In this document: positions 9,901 to 17,919 of the stretch, piece after piece
Position numbering within the stretch: position 1 is the stretch's first letter
How the letters are laid out: each line of letters opens with the position of its first letter
Source of the DNA: CAZEAN01 sp964510225
GTDB taxonomy: Bacteria > Planctomycetota > Planctomycetia > Isosphaerales > Isosphaeraceae
Assembly: GCA_964510225.1 (NCBI GenBank)
Contig: CAZEAN010000005.1
Location: forward strand, 1 to 64,000
Direction of reading: 5' to 3'
DNA length: 64,000 nt
Position numbers and translations under genes: made by a program
The notes under the pieces: model-generated
What the model saw: the letters and a program-made list of their open reading frames with translations, nothing else
What the model was told of the DNA's origin: nothing
Database searches by the model: none

Positions 9901-10503
9901 CGTGAGACTTCGGGCCGCCAGTTCATCCGGGTCGAGCCAGATCCGCATGCTCGTCTCACGCTCGCCGAAGATCACCACATCACCGACGCCCTCCAGCCTT
10001 GCGAGTTCGTCCTTCACCCGTGTTGTCGCAATCTCGCTTAATTCCCGCGTGTTCTTCGTGCCATCGGGCGAGATTAAGTTGACACACAACATCAACGACG
10101 GCGATTTTTTCTTCGTCGTTACACCTTGGCGGGTTACTTCTTCGGGGAGTTTTGCGAGTGCGATGGAGACGCGGTTCTGCACGAGGACCTGGGCCATATC
10201 AAGATCGGTGCCGACTCGGAATGTGACGGTTAACGTATATTGTCCGTCATTGGTGCAAGTCGACGAAAGGTAAATACTGTCTTCGACACCATTGACTTCT
10301 TTTTCGATTTCGGCGGCGACTGTTTCCGCGACGGTCTGAGCGTCGGCACCGGGGTAGGTCGTCTTGACTTCGACCGTCGGCGGTGCGATCTCGGGGTATT
10401 GAGCGATCGGCAACTGAGCGACCGACCAGAGCCCAAGGACGACAATGACAATTGAGATCACGGCCGCGAAGATCGGGCGACGGATAAAGAAGTGAGAGAA
10501 CAT
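6994..10503 (-). CDS. RND multidrug efflux transporter (HAE1/AcrB family)
   Basis: This 1169-aa inner-membrane proton antiporter starts with the classic FSHFFIRRPIFA segment and carries the TM4 aspartate pair in GIVVDDAIVVVEN, needed for proton coupling. Two RND halves, each with a large periplasmic porter loop, are visible. It is longer than AcrB (about 1050). Extra sequence lies before the first TM2 segment (a linker containing IKTGQAETEATT) and after TM6, where two additional hydrophobic stretches occur (VFLAFLLGAVGIWGIG and WILVILPGVVGAVLGAF). It is 16 bp downstream of its adaptor gene and so forms an operon with it. No outer-membrane channel gene is adjacent. Confidence 0.95.
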   Translation of the reverse strand: MFSHFFIRRPIFAAVISIVIVVLGLWSVAQLPIAQYPEIAPPTVEVKTTYPGADAQTVAETVAAEIEKEVNGVEDSIYLSSTCTNDGQYTLTVTFRVGTDLDMAQVLVQNRVSIALAKLPEEVTRQGVTTKKKSPSLMLCVNLISPDGTKNTRELSEIATTRVKDELARLEGVGDVVIFGERETSMRIWLDPDELAARSLTPTDIGNAIREQNIQVAAGRLGQQPAPKDETAAFQYSLRAKGRLLTRDEFGGIIVKTGAEGQLVYLRDVAEIELGAKNYDLSSTLDGRPTITLGIFQLPGSNAIDAAQRVRETMASIDLLGSGESTESQAVGTSILSPIVDGLKNLFGIKTGQAETEATTPRPEPISYEIAYDTTGFIQESVDNVVQTLIEAIALVLIVLFVFLQDWRTTLIPAIAVPVSLVGTLAIMLASGFSLNNLSLFGLVLAIGIVVDDAIVVVENTDRKMEGGLRPKEAAKEAMTEVASPVIATTLVLISVFVPTALVSGITGQFYRQFALTIAAATVISSINALTLSPALCGVLLRPRIEGERREPLPGVFLAFLLGAVGIWGIGPMIPKPDAEWLQWILVILPGVVGAVLGAFTYKLMNALIQVGFRLFNIALDAGTSIYTLLIKGMIRLSLVVLLIYGVLVGATAYGFRVVPTGFIPTQDKGYLVVNAQLPDAASLNRTEDVINQISEIALQTPGVAHTLAIPGYSALSASNSSNSGTVFVVLEPFRNEDSDAEGVGRSGDPSRSSYAAAAAMQRQFAQIQEAVIVSFQAPPVDGLGSTGGFKLMVRDNRISPQDLQGVTQNLVELGNAQPGLAGLFTSYRADVPQFRIEIDRIQAQTMGVPLSEVFNALQISLGSLYVNDFTYEQRNWQVIIQADAPYRLRPDDIGKIYVRNTQGEMVPLAALTKIQKITGPQLVNRYNLYAAAAINGSEAPGTSTGEAIALVEELAARVLPGSSDIAWTDLSYQQIDASKDIKNQLVFPLAVLFVFLVLAAQYESWSLPLAVILIVPMCILCALIGIGIRGLPNDIFTQISFVVLVGLATKNAILIVEFAKEKREAGASRIEAAVEAARLRLRAILMTALTFILGVVPLVLAEGAGAEMRQAVGTAVFAGMLGVTFFGLLLTPIFFVVVDWLSTLGKSRPTEPSKELTEVTGATTVASS

Positions 10504-10519
10504 GACGCGTCGATCTCCG

Positions 10520-11935
10520 TTAGTTCGAGCGATTCTCGGTGGGGTCAGTCTCGCTTGAGGCGCCGTCAGGTGTCACAGGCTCACCTTTGTCTGAGGGATT
10601 GCTCTCCTCCGATTCTGCCGAAACTCGATCGGTCATTCTCTCTTCGGATGCCGCCAATTCTTCCTCAATGACGTTGATTGCCGCCCGGATTTCTTCAGCG
10701 CGAAGTTTCAAGTCAACCCCGTCTGCTGCGATCCCAAGGGCCTCCTCCGCACCAGGTGGAATCGGCATTGGAATTTCCACCGGTTCCAACTTCAACTGAT
10801 CGCGGACCCGTTGGATACCATTGACGATGACGCGATCGGTCGCCCCTAAGCCGGATCTGATCACGCGGAGCCCACTGTATTCTTGACCGACTTCGACATC
10901 TGTACGGATCGCTGTTCCAGTTTCGTCTACCACATAAAGATAGGGGGCTCCTTGATCCGATCCGATCGCGCGGTCGACGACAAGAATCCCTTCCCGAGGC
11001 TCTCCAGTGGGAACCCGAACCCGAGAGAATAAGCCTGGACGTACAGCAAGATCTTCAACGACGAAGGAGGCCCAGACCCGGATCGTTCCCGTCGATGGAT
11101 TGATCTGATTGTCGGAAAACTCAAGGACGCCGACCCGAGGGTAGCCGGCTTCATCACTGAGGCCCATCTCGATGGGAATGTTCGCCTCTCTGAGATTGAC
11201 ACGTTCACCAGGTGTCGAAGTCAATTCGACCTGAGCTCGACGAGAATAATCGAGGAGTGAGTTCTGATCGACGTCGAAGTAAACGTAGTAAGGGTCTTCC
11301 GAGACGATGGTCGTCAGCGGTGTTGATTCGCTCGTTCCTGGGGTTACGAGATTACCCACATCAACATTACGACGACTCGCACGACCCGTGATCGGGGAAC
11401 GGATTTCAGTAAACCCGACGTTAAGACGAGCACGTTCAAGCTCGGCCTCGGCTCCCCGGATCTCGGCAACAGCGACGTTATAAGAAGCATCGGCACGATC
11501 GAAATCCTGGCGGCTGCCGACATCCCGTTGCGCAAGTGCCCCGTAGCGCTGTCGCTCAACCGCAGCGAGTTTGGCTTGGGCTTTTGACTGCTCCAGCTTC
11601 GCTTCGGCGAGCGAGTAATCGGCCTGATACTCGCGTGGATCAATCACAAAGAGGACTTGTCCCTGTGCGACGGTCTCCCCTTCGTTGAAGTTCACTTCAT
11701 CAAGGTAGCCTTCCACTCGGGCCCGAACTTCTACGGTTTCGATTGCCTCGGTGAATCCCACGAACTCCCTGAAATCCATGACCGTTCGGACGACCGGTGT
11801 TGCGACGGAGACACTCGGCGGCGGCGTTTCCACCACCTGAGGGGCTCCGGTCTGGCAACCGACGATCAACGAAGCAGTTATTATTGAGACCAGACCTGAG
11901 ACAATTAGTCGGTTGGGAATCGGAACACGACTCAT
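10520..11935 (-). CDS. RND efflux periplasmic adaptor lipoprotein (AcrA/MexA type)
   Basis: The membrane-fusion subunit links the RND pump to an outer-membrane channel. The start at 11935 gives a lipoprotein signal with lipobox LIVGC; in-frame ATGs at 11965 and 11974 and a longer frame to 12127 are possible but place the signal inside the protein. The barrel-sandwich/lipoyl motif RARVEGYLDEVNFNEGETV, an alpha-hairpin rich in Glu and Ala, and the beta-barrel LREANIPIEMGLSDEAG follow in the family order. The C-terminus is an acidic coiled tail of about 80 residues beyond the usual end (EEIRAAINVIEEELAASEE). Confidence 0.93.
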   Translation of the reverse strand: MSRVPIPNRLIVSGLVSIITASLIVGCQTGAPQVVETPPPSVSVATPVVRTVMDFREFVGFTEAIETVEVRARVEGYLDEVNFNEGETVAQGQVLFVIDPREYQADYSLAEAKLEQSKAQAKLAAVERQRYGALAQRDVGSRQDFDRADASYNVAVAEIRGAEAELERARLNVGFTEIRSPITGRASRRNVDVGNLVTPGTSESTPLTTIVSEDPYYVYFDVDQNSLLDYSRRAQVELTSTPGERVNLREANIPIEMGLSDEAGYPRVGVLEFSDNQINPSTGTIRVWASFVVEDLAVRPGLFSRVRVPTGEPREGILVVDRAIGSDQGAPYLYVVDETGTAIRTDVEVGQEYSGLRVIRSGLGATDRVIVNGIQRVRDQLKLEPVEIPMPIPPGAEEALGIAADGVDLKLRAEEIRAAINVIEEELAASEERMTDRVSAESEESNPSDKGEPVTPDGASSETDPTENRSN

Positions 11936-12127
11936 AGATTCTGATCTCGAGTTTTCCGGGATCATCGTTGGCATCAAGGTGGAATCTGTAGTAGAGACAA
12001 ATTGTCTCGGCCTATCCCATTCCGAGCCACAGGAACTCAGTGACGAGGACAGATTATAGAGTGACACAGCGCCTGTTGTCGACGCTGTAAGGACCGCAAG
12101 GAGTCCCACGCAAGAAGCCGGCCTCAA

Positions 12128-12816
12128 GCTTCAAGATCCCTGCTCCCTGATGTCTCCCGAAGAACCGTTCAGGGATTTCAGAGGATCTGTGCGGAACTCA
12201 GTCCATTGTTTAGTTGATGATTGATTGACGGGTTGATCGATCAGGAATCTGTCAAAGGACCAATCTATCCGATAGAGGCTAAGTTCCGGAGTTTCGACGA
12301 TTCCCGCCCCGAGCCATGGGCCCTCAGGCGTTCTCCGATCCGGGAACACTTGAGTCATTTCACACTCTCTGACAACGAAGGGTTCCCATCACAATAGTCA
12401 AGGGCGACCAATTCGAAGGAGGTTAATTAACCTAACTTAATAATTGGGCCTGGGTCGTTTCCTGAGAGTCGTTCGACTTTACGAGGACTATCGTTCGTAA
12501 TTAGATCAATGGTACCATTGGACTGTTGATCACGGGGGTTGAGTCTTGTCGATGGTTCCGATAATGACTGAGTTGGCCCGTACGTTTGAGATGCTTGACG
12601 GAGGTTGCTCGAACTTTCCATTGGGGAGAAGAGCATGCCTCTTGAGATCTCAAGGCGGGCGAGATCAGACCTACGTCGGTGTTGATTGACCTTTACCCGA
12701 CTCAATGAGCGATTCCACCGAGAGTGGCTCAGCTCATGTCGCGCCTGCTCCGAAATTGAGGCTGAAAGATCTTCGCCGCTCCGAATCGCTCTCGATGAGT
12801 CTCGCCGAGGATTGTT
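12128..12816. other. Intergenic region between the efflux operon and lepB
   Basis: This 690-bp gap lies between two divergent genes, so promoters for both should be here, but I see no clear sigma-70 pair. Two open minus-strand frames (12131-12358 and 12427-12861) encode Ser/Arg-rich low-complexity peptides and overlap regulatory space or the start of lepB, so I do not call them genes. A perfect 14-bp palindrome is listed separately. Confidence 0.5.
12420..12433. promoter_or_regulatory. Perfect 14-bp palindrome, possible operator
   Basis: AGGTTAATTAACCT reads the same on both strands and stands out in an AT-richer patch between the divergent efflux operon and lepB. Its form fits binding by a homodimeric repressor, but no regulator gene is adjacent and the role is a guess. 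Confidence 0.3.
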
Positions 12817-14571
12817 ATGACGCAAATGGCCGATCGACAGAAAAAGGTCTCGGGGAAACAACCCGATGCTCGGACCAAGAATGCATCCAAGGGGAAAGCA
12901 CAGGTAGCAGCGAAACCACGCGAATCGTACCGCGAATCGGTTGAAGCGATCGTTGTGGCGTTCATCTTTGCGCTTTTGGTCCGGGGGTTCGCTGCCGAAG
13001 CGTTCGTGATCCCGACGGGGTCGATGGCGCCCACATTAATGGGTCGACACAAAGAAGTTGAATGTCCTGAATGCGGCGCAACTTTCCTGATCAACGCTGC
13101 CGACGAAACTCGGATCAATGGAAATGCAGTCAGATTTGGTACCTGTTACAATTGCCGATATCGGGTCGACCTCAGCCAAGATACAAGCTACAACGGCGAC
13201 CGGATTTTGGTGATGAAATTTCCGTACGAACTCCCCTGGCTTCCTCTCGCGGGTCCCCCCGAGCGCTGGGATGTCGTAGTCTTTCATTACCCAGAAGCTC
13301 CTGAGCAAAATTACATTAAGCGTCTTGTCGGCCTCCCCGGCGAAGAGCTGATGATCAGTGGAGGGGACCTCTTCTCTCGGCCACTTGGGAGCGACGAGCC
13401 CTTTTCGATCCTCCGGAAGCCTTACCGTCACGAACAGGCAATGCTGGTTACCGTTTACGATGATCGCCACCGTCCGGAGACACTCAAACAGTTGAAGGGA
13501 TGGCAACGTTGGGCTTCCGCTGAGGCCGATCGCTGGGTTGAAAGCAAGGAGGAACCGGGGATCTTTCAGGTCCAATCGACGGTAGGAGATGAACCGGCGC
13601 GACTCGAGTATCGTCACATCGTCCCCGATATCCAACAGTGGTGGATGCTATTGAATGGCCGGAAGCCGCCGATGGGACCAACTCCTTCGTTGATCGACGA
13701 CTTCTCCTCCTATAACTCCAACCAGGAAGACGACGATAAACCACCGATTCTCGAACCCCATTGGGTCGGCGACCTGCAGATTGAGTTCCGGACCGAATGG
13801 GAAGCGATCAAAGGAATGATGGCGATCGAATTAATCGAGGGGGGAATCGAGCATCGTGCAGTCCTCGATTTCGGTCAAGGGACGGTCACCGTCCAACGTG
13901 ATGGCGAGATTCTCAGCAAGCCGGTTTCGTTCAACTTCAAGCCAGGACGCCATCGGATCGTCTTCAGCAACATCGATGACCGACTCAGGCTCCGGATCGA
14001 TCGGACCGATGTTTTGGGTGATGGAGTTGAATATCAGGCGAATCACGAACAACTCGATGCACCCACTGTCGCAGACCTAACACCGGTTGCGATCGAGTCG
14101 AACGGGGCATCGATGAGCGTGAGTGACCTTGTCGTCAGCCGCGACATCTACTATACGTTGATGCCAAATGAGTCGGACCTCCTCTCGCAAGGCCAGATCC
14201 GGACGCTCAGTGATCTCGATCGCATGCTCCAAAACCTCTCGACTCCGGACCGGTTTGAACGACTTGTGGATCAAGATCCGCCTCGAATCTTCCCGATCCG
14301 CGAAGGTCGGTACATGCTGATGGGTGACAACAGCCCTCGGAGTAAAGACGGTCGGGCCTGGAACAAGCTAGATATCGATGGTGGGGGCGACAGAGATGAC
14401 AAGGGAAATCTCTGGGAGTATCCTGCGTGGTCGACCTTCGACCGCGAGGCCCATGAAGTCCCTGAGGAACTCGTTATCGGCAAGGCCTTCTTTGTTTACT
14501 GGCCTCATGGTAAACCCATCCTGGGACTTCCCATTCGTCCTTATGTTCAGCGGATGAAGTTGATCCGTTAA
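12817..14571 (+). CDS. lepB: Signal peptidase I with large internal insert
   Basis: LepB cleaves signal peptides from exported proteins at the membrane. A basic N-tail is followed by one TM helix (about 42-58) and the catalytic Ser69 in PTGSMAPTL. The general-base Lys168 lies in NYIKRLVGLPGE, and the GDNSPRSKDGR box is at 503-513. Two insertions make it 584 aa against about 250-320 in the family. One is a CxxC-CxxC zinc-ribbon-like element (Cys83, 86, 110, 113) directly after the Ser. The other is about 300 residues (185-495) with a beta-sandwich look (GDLQIEFRT, FNFKPGRHRIVFS). Such oversized LepB proteins are typical of planctomycetes. The start is ATG 12817; another ATG follows at codon 4. 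Confidence 0.93.
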   Translation: MTQMADRQKKVSGKQPDARTKNASKGKAQVAAKPRESYRESVEAIVVAFIFALLVRGFAAEAFVIPTGSMAPTLMGRHKEVECPECGATFLINAADETRINGNAVRFGTCYNCRYRVDLSQDTSYNGDRILVMKFPYELPWLPLAGPPERWDVVVFHYPEAPEQNYIKRLVGLPGEELMISGGDLFSRPLGSDEPFSILRKPYRHEQAMLVTVYDDRHRPETLKQLKGWQRWASAEADRWVESKEEPGIFQVQSTVGDEPARLEYRHIVPDIQQWWMLLNGRKPPMGPTPSLIDDFSSYNSNQEDDDKPPILEPHWVGDLQIEFRTEWEAIKGMMAIELIEGGIEHRAVLDFGQGTVTVQRDGEILSKPVSFNFKPGRHRIVFSNIDDRLRLRIDRTDVLGDGVEYQANHEQLDAPTVADLTPVAIESNGASMSVSDLVVSRDIYYTLMPNESDLLSQGQIRTLSDLDRMLQNLSTPDRFERLVDQDPPRIFPIREGRYMLMGDNSPRSKDGRAWNKLDIDGGGDRDDKGNLWEYPAWSTFDREAHEVPEELVIGKAFFVYWPHGKPILGLPIRPYVQRMKLIR

Positions 14572-14589
14572 GCGACTTCGGATCAACCA

Positions 14590-14613
14590 GTCTGGGCGAT
14601 CAGTTACCCAGAC
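14590..14613 (+). terminator. Hairpin after lepB
   Basis: GTCTGGG (14590-14596) pairs perfectly with CCCAGAC (14607-14613) around a 10-nt loop, 18 nt past the lepB stop and 54 nt before lptB. No T-tract follows, so it may attenuate rather than stop transcription. Confidence 0.4.
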
Positions 14614-14667
14614 ATCTCTAAACGGCCGATCGAACTCAACGTACCCGATCAAGGAGGATCGGCTTCC

Positions 14668-15600
14668 ATGGCTCTTCTCGAAGTACGTGACTTGCAGAAG
14701 TGGTACGGGCGTCGACAGGTTGTCTGCGGCGTTGATTTTGATGTTGAACAAGGAGAAGTGGTGGGCCTCCTTGGTTCAAACGGGGCCGGCAAGACCACCA
14801 GCTTCCGGATGACGATCGGTCTGATTCCCAACGATGGGGGATCGATTCACTTCGGCGGTCGCGACGTCACAAACCTTCCGATGTATCAGCGTGCCCGAGC
14901 CGGCCTCGGTTACCTTCCCCAAGAGACCAGTGTCTTTCGGCAGCTGAAAGTTGAAGACAATTTGATGGCTATTCTGGAGACGCGCTCCGACTTGAATCGT
15001 CGGGAACGTCGGAGACGCCGTGATCAGCTATTGGATCAGTTTGGCCTTACAACGATCCGAAAGACCCGTGCCAGTGATATTTCGGGTGGTGAAAAGCGAC
15101 GGCTGGAAATTGCCCGTTGCTTAATCACCGAACCGAGTCTGATCATGCTCGACGAGCCGTTCGCGGGGATCGATCCGAAGACCGTAAAAGAAATTCAAGA
15201 AGCGATCCGTGATCTCGCGGAGCAGTATCATATTGGGATCCTCCTGACCGATCACGAATACCGGGAAACCTTGGATGTGACGGATCGGAACTATTTGATT
15301 CACCAAGGCCGTGTTGTGGCGGAAGGAAATCGGGTCGAGTTTCTCCAGAATCCGGATGTTCGACGCTACTATCTTGGTGAACGAGCTGATGTCGGTCATT
15401 TGCTCGATCATCCCCCGCACCACGCTGTCGTCTCACGACCCAGACCCGATCCTGAGTCAGAACCGATTCCGATCCAGAACGTTGGTTCGTATGGGGAGGT
15501 CGTCATCGATGCATCGTACATCGACGACACCCTTCGATCCTATGTCGATGATGGCACTCGTCCCGCGTCTCAGAATCCCATGCCACCGCGGGACGAGTGA
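14668..15600 (+). CDS. lptB: LPS export ABC transporter ATPase
   Basis: LptB powers extraction of LPS from the inner membrane by the LptFG complex. The Walker A is GSNGAGKTT (36-44), the signature is SGGEKRR and the Walker B is LIMLDEPFAGIDP, followed by LTDHEYRETLDVTDR, the LptB-like switch region. LGYLPQETSVFRQL is also characteristic of LptB. It has a C-terminal tail of about 65 residues beyond the usual 240, Pro/Asp-rich and likely flexible. ATG 14668 is preceded by AAGGAGGATC, a good ribosome-binding site. It lies 96 bp after lepB, possibly in the same transcript. Confidence 0.9.
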   Translation: MALLEVRDLQKWYGRRQVVCGVDFDVEQGEVVGLLGSNGAGKTTSFRMTIGLIPNDGGSIHFGGRDVTNLPMYQRARAGLGYLPQETSVFRQLKVEDNLMAILETRSDLNRRERRRRRDQLLDQFGLTTIRKTRASDISGGEKRRLEIARCLITEPSLIMLDEPFAGIDPKTVKEIQEAIRDLAEQYHIGILLTDHEYRETLDVTDRNYLIHQGRVVAEGNRVEFLQNPDVRRYYLGERADVGHLLDHPPHHAVVSRPRPDPESEPIPIQNVGSYGEVVIDASYIDDTLRSYVDDGTRPASQNPMPPRDE

Positions 15601-15638
15601 TCGATACCGCCGAGCCAGCCGTTCCTTGGGCGTTCAGG

Positions 15639-15676
15639 CTAATGCGTTTAGACTAATGCGTTTAGACTAATGCGTT
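15639..15676. repeat. 14-bp tandem repeat, about 2.7 copies
   Basis: The unit CTAATGCGTTTAGA occurs at 15639-15652 and 15653-15666 and in part (10 bp) at 15667-15676. It straddles the stop codon of the small membrane gene that ends at 15662, so repeat copy number could change where that protein ends. Confidence 0.85.
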
Positions 15677-15871
15677 AACGAGCAAGAGAACGGCGGTGCT
15701 GAGAATGAGCAAGAGGGTCATCATCACAATCCAACGGATCGCGTGGCGGATGATCGCGGGCCAAGGTTCATGTCGTGAGGCAGCGTAGACGAAGCTGATC
15801 GCGATGATCAGCGGTGGTGCAAACCAGAAGATATTGGTCACTGCGATCGGAAGCAGAATCAACATTCCCAC
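15662..15871 (-). CDS. Small membrane protein, unknown function
   Basis: A 69-aa protein with two hydrophobic helices (LILLPIAVTNIFWFAPPLII and WIVMMTLLLILSTAVLLLV) separated by a short charged loop. I do not recognise a family. It is 14 bp downstream of the next minus-strand gene, so they probably form an operon. Its last codons lie within the 14-bp tandem repeat. Confidence 0.6.
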   Translation of the reverse strand: MGMLILLPIAVTNIFWFAPPLIIAISFVYAASRHEPWPAIIRHAIRWIVMMTLLLILSTAVLLLVNALV

Positions 15872-15885
15872 CTTTTGATGATCAG

Positions 15886-16554
15886 TTAGGCCGTTTCAGG
15901 AAGCGGGTTGTTCTTTCGGTCGTTCGATGTCGGAGCGTCTGAGGCGGTGGTCTTCGCCCCAGTCTCAGGCTCGTTTTGGAAGGCTGGGCCGTCGTAGGCA
16001 TCGTAAATCGCGAGGATGTTGAGAAGTCCCGCGATTGTCGTATAGATGTCGCCAACCTCGCGAAGTTGGCCGAGCCGAATCGGGATCGATCGCGCTCGGA
16101 TGAAGACTTCCAACATGGTTTCCTGAACAGCGCCCGGCATCTCGGGATCGAGTCGAGGCGCTGCCATAAACCCGTTGAAGAGCGGGACTTGACCTTGTTG
16201 GACTAAGGTCGCTTGAAGGAGGGCTGGCCAGGAGGGTAGACCGACCCAAAATTGCCCTAAATAGTAGAGTCGGAAATGCTCTGGGTCACGCATCGGGTTG
16301 ACCCAGGACCAATAAACGTTGCTTCCTTCACCTAATGCAAAACCAATAAAGTAGAGGCCGAGGATTGCGAGTGTGTAAAGAATCGCCTTACCTGTTCTCC
16401 CTTGATAGAGGTGGCCAAGCCCCGGCATCAACAACGCCAAGAATGCTGCGAGGGAACGATTCTTAAGATCAACCGAGGATTTCGTTTGGGATTGGCCCAT
16501 CAAGGACACCGCTTTCAATTCGTTCTCGTCCGAGTCGCGATCAAGAGATCGCAT
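15886..16554 (-). CDS. Membrane protein, DUF6677-like
   Basis: The 222-aa protein starts with a charged N-terminus, then a helix with ALLMPGLGHLYQGR followed by ILYTLAILGLYFIGFALG. This PGxGHxYxG pattern recalls TM2-domain proteins and, as far as I can judge, the planctomycete DUF6677 group. A second membrane segment is near IYTTIAGLLNILAIYDAYDG. The C-terminal tail is polar and probably disordered. ATG codon 19 (16500) could be the true start since residues 1-18 are highly charged and lack a visible ribosome-binding site. Function is unknown. Confidence 0.7.
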   Translation of the reverse strand: MRSLDRDSDENELKAVSLMGQSQTKSSVDLKNRSLAAFLALLMPGLGHLYQGRTGKAILYTLAILGLYFIGFALGEGSNVYWSWVNPMRDPEHFRLYYLGQFWVGLPSWPALLQATLVQQGQVPLFNGFMAAPRLDPEMPGAVQETMLEVFIRARSIPIRLGQLREVGDIYTTIAGLLNILAIYDAYDGPAFQNEPETGAKTTASDAPTSNDRKNNPLPETA

Positions 16555-16591
16555 TAGTTTAACCGAAGCTTCTCACGGCTGACTACGTTGA

Positions 16592-16609
16592 GGTCATCCA
16601 GGGATGACC
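16592..16609. terminator. Perfect inverted repeat after the ROK kinase gene
   Basis: GGTCATCC (16592-16599) and GGATGACC (16602-16609) are exact inverted copies, forming a 7-bp stem with a 4-nt loop. It lies between the ROK gene stop and the start of the next minus-strand gene. No T-tract is present, so an operator or attenuator is equally possible. Confidence 0.35.
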
Positions 16610-16692
16610 GCAGATCAACCACTGTTTAACGGCAACGACTCGGTGGGGATCGAGCCGTTGAGGATTGATGACAGGGCGGAACCTGCTCTGAT

Positions 16693-17691
16693 TCAGCCCT
16701 TAAACGCCATCCGAGCGCAACCCGCGGCCCCGATAAATCCAGCATCACCACCAAGGGTCGCGTAATCGATCCAAGTATTTGCAGCAGGTATCGGTAGCGC
16801 AAGTTGCTTCACGTTTTCACGAATTGCCTCGATGAATTGAGGACCCGCGCTACTCATCCCGCCAGCAAACAGAATCATGTCAGGATCGATTGTGTGCATC
16901 AGACAGGTGGCGCCGACGGCGAGGAAAAAAGCGGTCTCGTTCATCAGTCGTGATGCCAGGAGATCACCTTCGAGAGAGGCTTCGTTAATCGTCCTCGCAG
17001 TGAGATTGCCATCGGCAAGACGTTGACGAAGCACCGATGATTCATCGGAAAGCTCCAGTGCTTCGACCGCACGTTTCACTAACGCAGTCGCCGAGGCGTA
17101 GGCTTCGAGGTGCCCGTAGCGGCCGCAACCACAGAGTCGGCCATTCTCCATCATGATGACGATGTGACCACACTCTCCGCCATGGCTGTGTCTGCCTTGG
17201 ATAATCCTCCCATGCTCAACGATCCCGCAGCCGATCCCTGTTCCAAGAGTGAAGAGAACCATGCTCTCGGCATCGCGGCCCGCACCGACCCAATACTCGC
17301 CGTAAGCGGCGGCATTGGCATCATTTTGCAGGATTGTTTTCTTCTGAAGTTCGGCCCCAAGCCGATCACGGATTGGAAAGTAGTTCCAGCCTGGTAAGTT
17401 CGGTGGTTCCAGCAGGAGGCCGCCCTGGATGTCCATCGTTCCAGGAGTACCAAGCCCGACGCCGGCGATGTCATCCCAGTCGATCCCGCTTTCCCGAACC
17501 GCTAGACGACCTGCCTCCGCCAAGGTCAATACACCTTGCTCTGGACCCCTCTCCGCTGCTGTCTTGATGCTAATCGAAGAGAGAGGTTGACCCTGATCGT
17601 CAACAACCCCACTTTTTACATTCGTCCCACCGAGATCGATGCCCAAATAAAAGGGCGGGTGATATTTTGATTGACTACTCATAGGAACCAC
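16693..17691 (-). CDS. ROK-family sugar kinase (glucokinase-like)
   Basis: The 332-aa protein has the ATP phosphate-binding motif GIDLGGTNVKSG at the start, QNDANAAAYGE with the catalytic Asp region, TGIGCGIV, and the ROK zinc site in HGGECGHIVI followed by CGCGRYGHLEAYAS. ROK kinases phosphorylate glucose, N-acetylglucosamine or N-acetylmannosamine. The lack of an N-terminal winged helix shows it is an enzyme, not a NagC-type repressor. The start is ATG 17691 or the ATG three codons later (17682). Context gives no hint of the sugar; glucokinase is the default for planctomycete single-domain ROK proteins. Confidence 0.88.
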   Translation of the reverse strand: MVPMSSQSKYHPPFYLGIDLGGTNVKSGVVDDQGQPLSSISIKTAAERGPEQGVLTLAEAGRLAVRESGIDWDDIAGVGLGTPGTMDIQGGLLLEPPNLPGWNYFPIRDRLGAELQKKTILQNDANAAAYGEYWVGAGRDAESMVLFTLGTGIGCGIVEHGRIIQGRHSHGGECGHIVIMMENGRLCGCGRYGHLEAYASATALVKRAVEALELSDESSVLRQRLADGNLTARTINEASLEGDLLASRLMNETAFFLAVGATCLMHTIDPDMILFAGGMSSAGPQFIEAIRENVKQLALPIPAANTWIDYATLGGDAGFIGAAGCARMAFKG

Positions 17692-17919
17692 TCAGGTGAT
17701 GATCCGACAGCAATCACGTCGTAAATTGCCGGAACTCTTGATGACTGACCAATCTAGCGATGATTAAGAGTGGGGTCAATCAGCCCTCGGCCTCGGGACG
17801 CGTGGATGTTGCCGAGTCGTGTTGGCCAGGTTACGCTGCAACCAAACGGTTGTTCCCGTTCATCGTCTGCGTCACGACCAGCTATCCGTGATTCCAGCAT
17901 TGCGGGCAGGATGATTACT

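Noticed and set aside
12427..12861. Minus-strand frame of 144 codons overlapping the start of lepB
   Set aside because: Low-complexity Ser/Arg-rich translation and overlap with a well-supported gene on the other strand.
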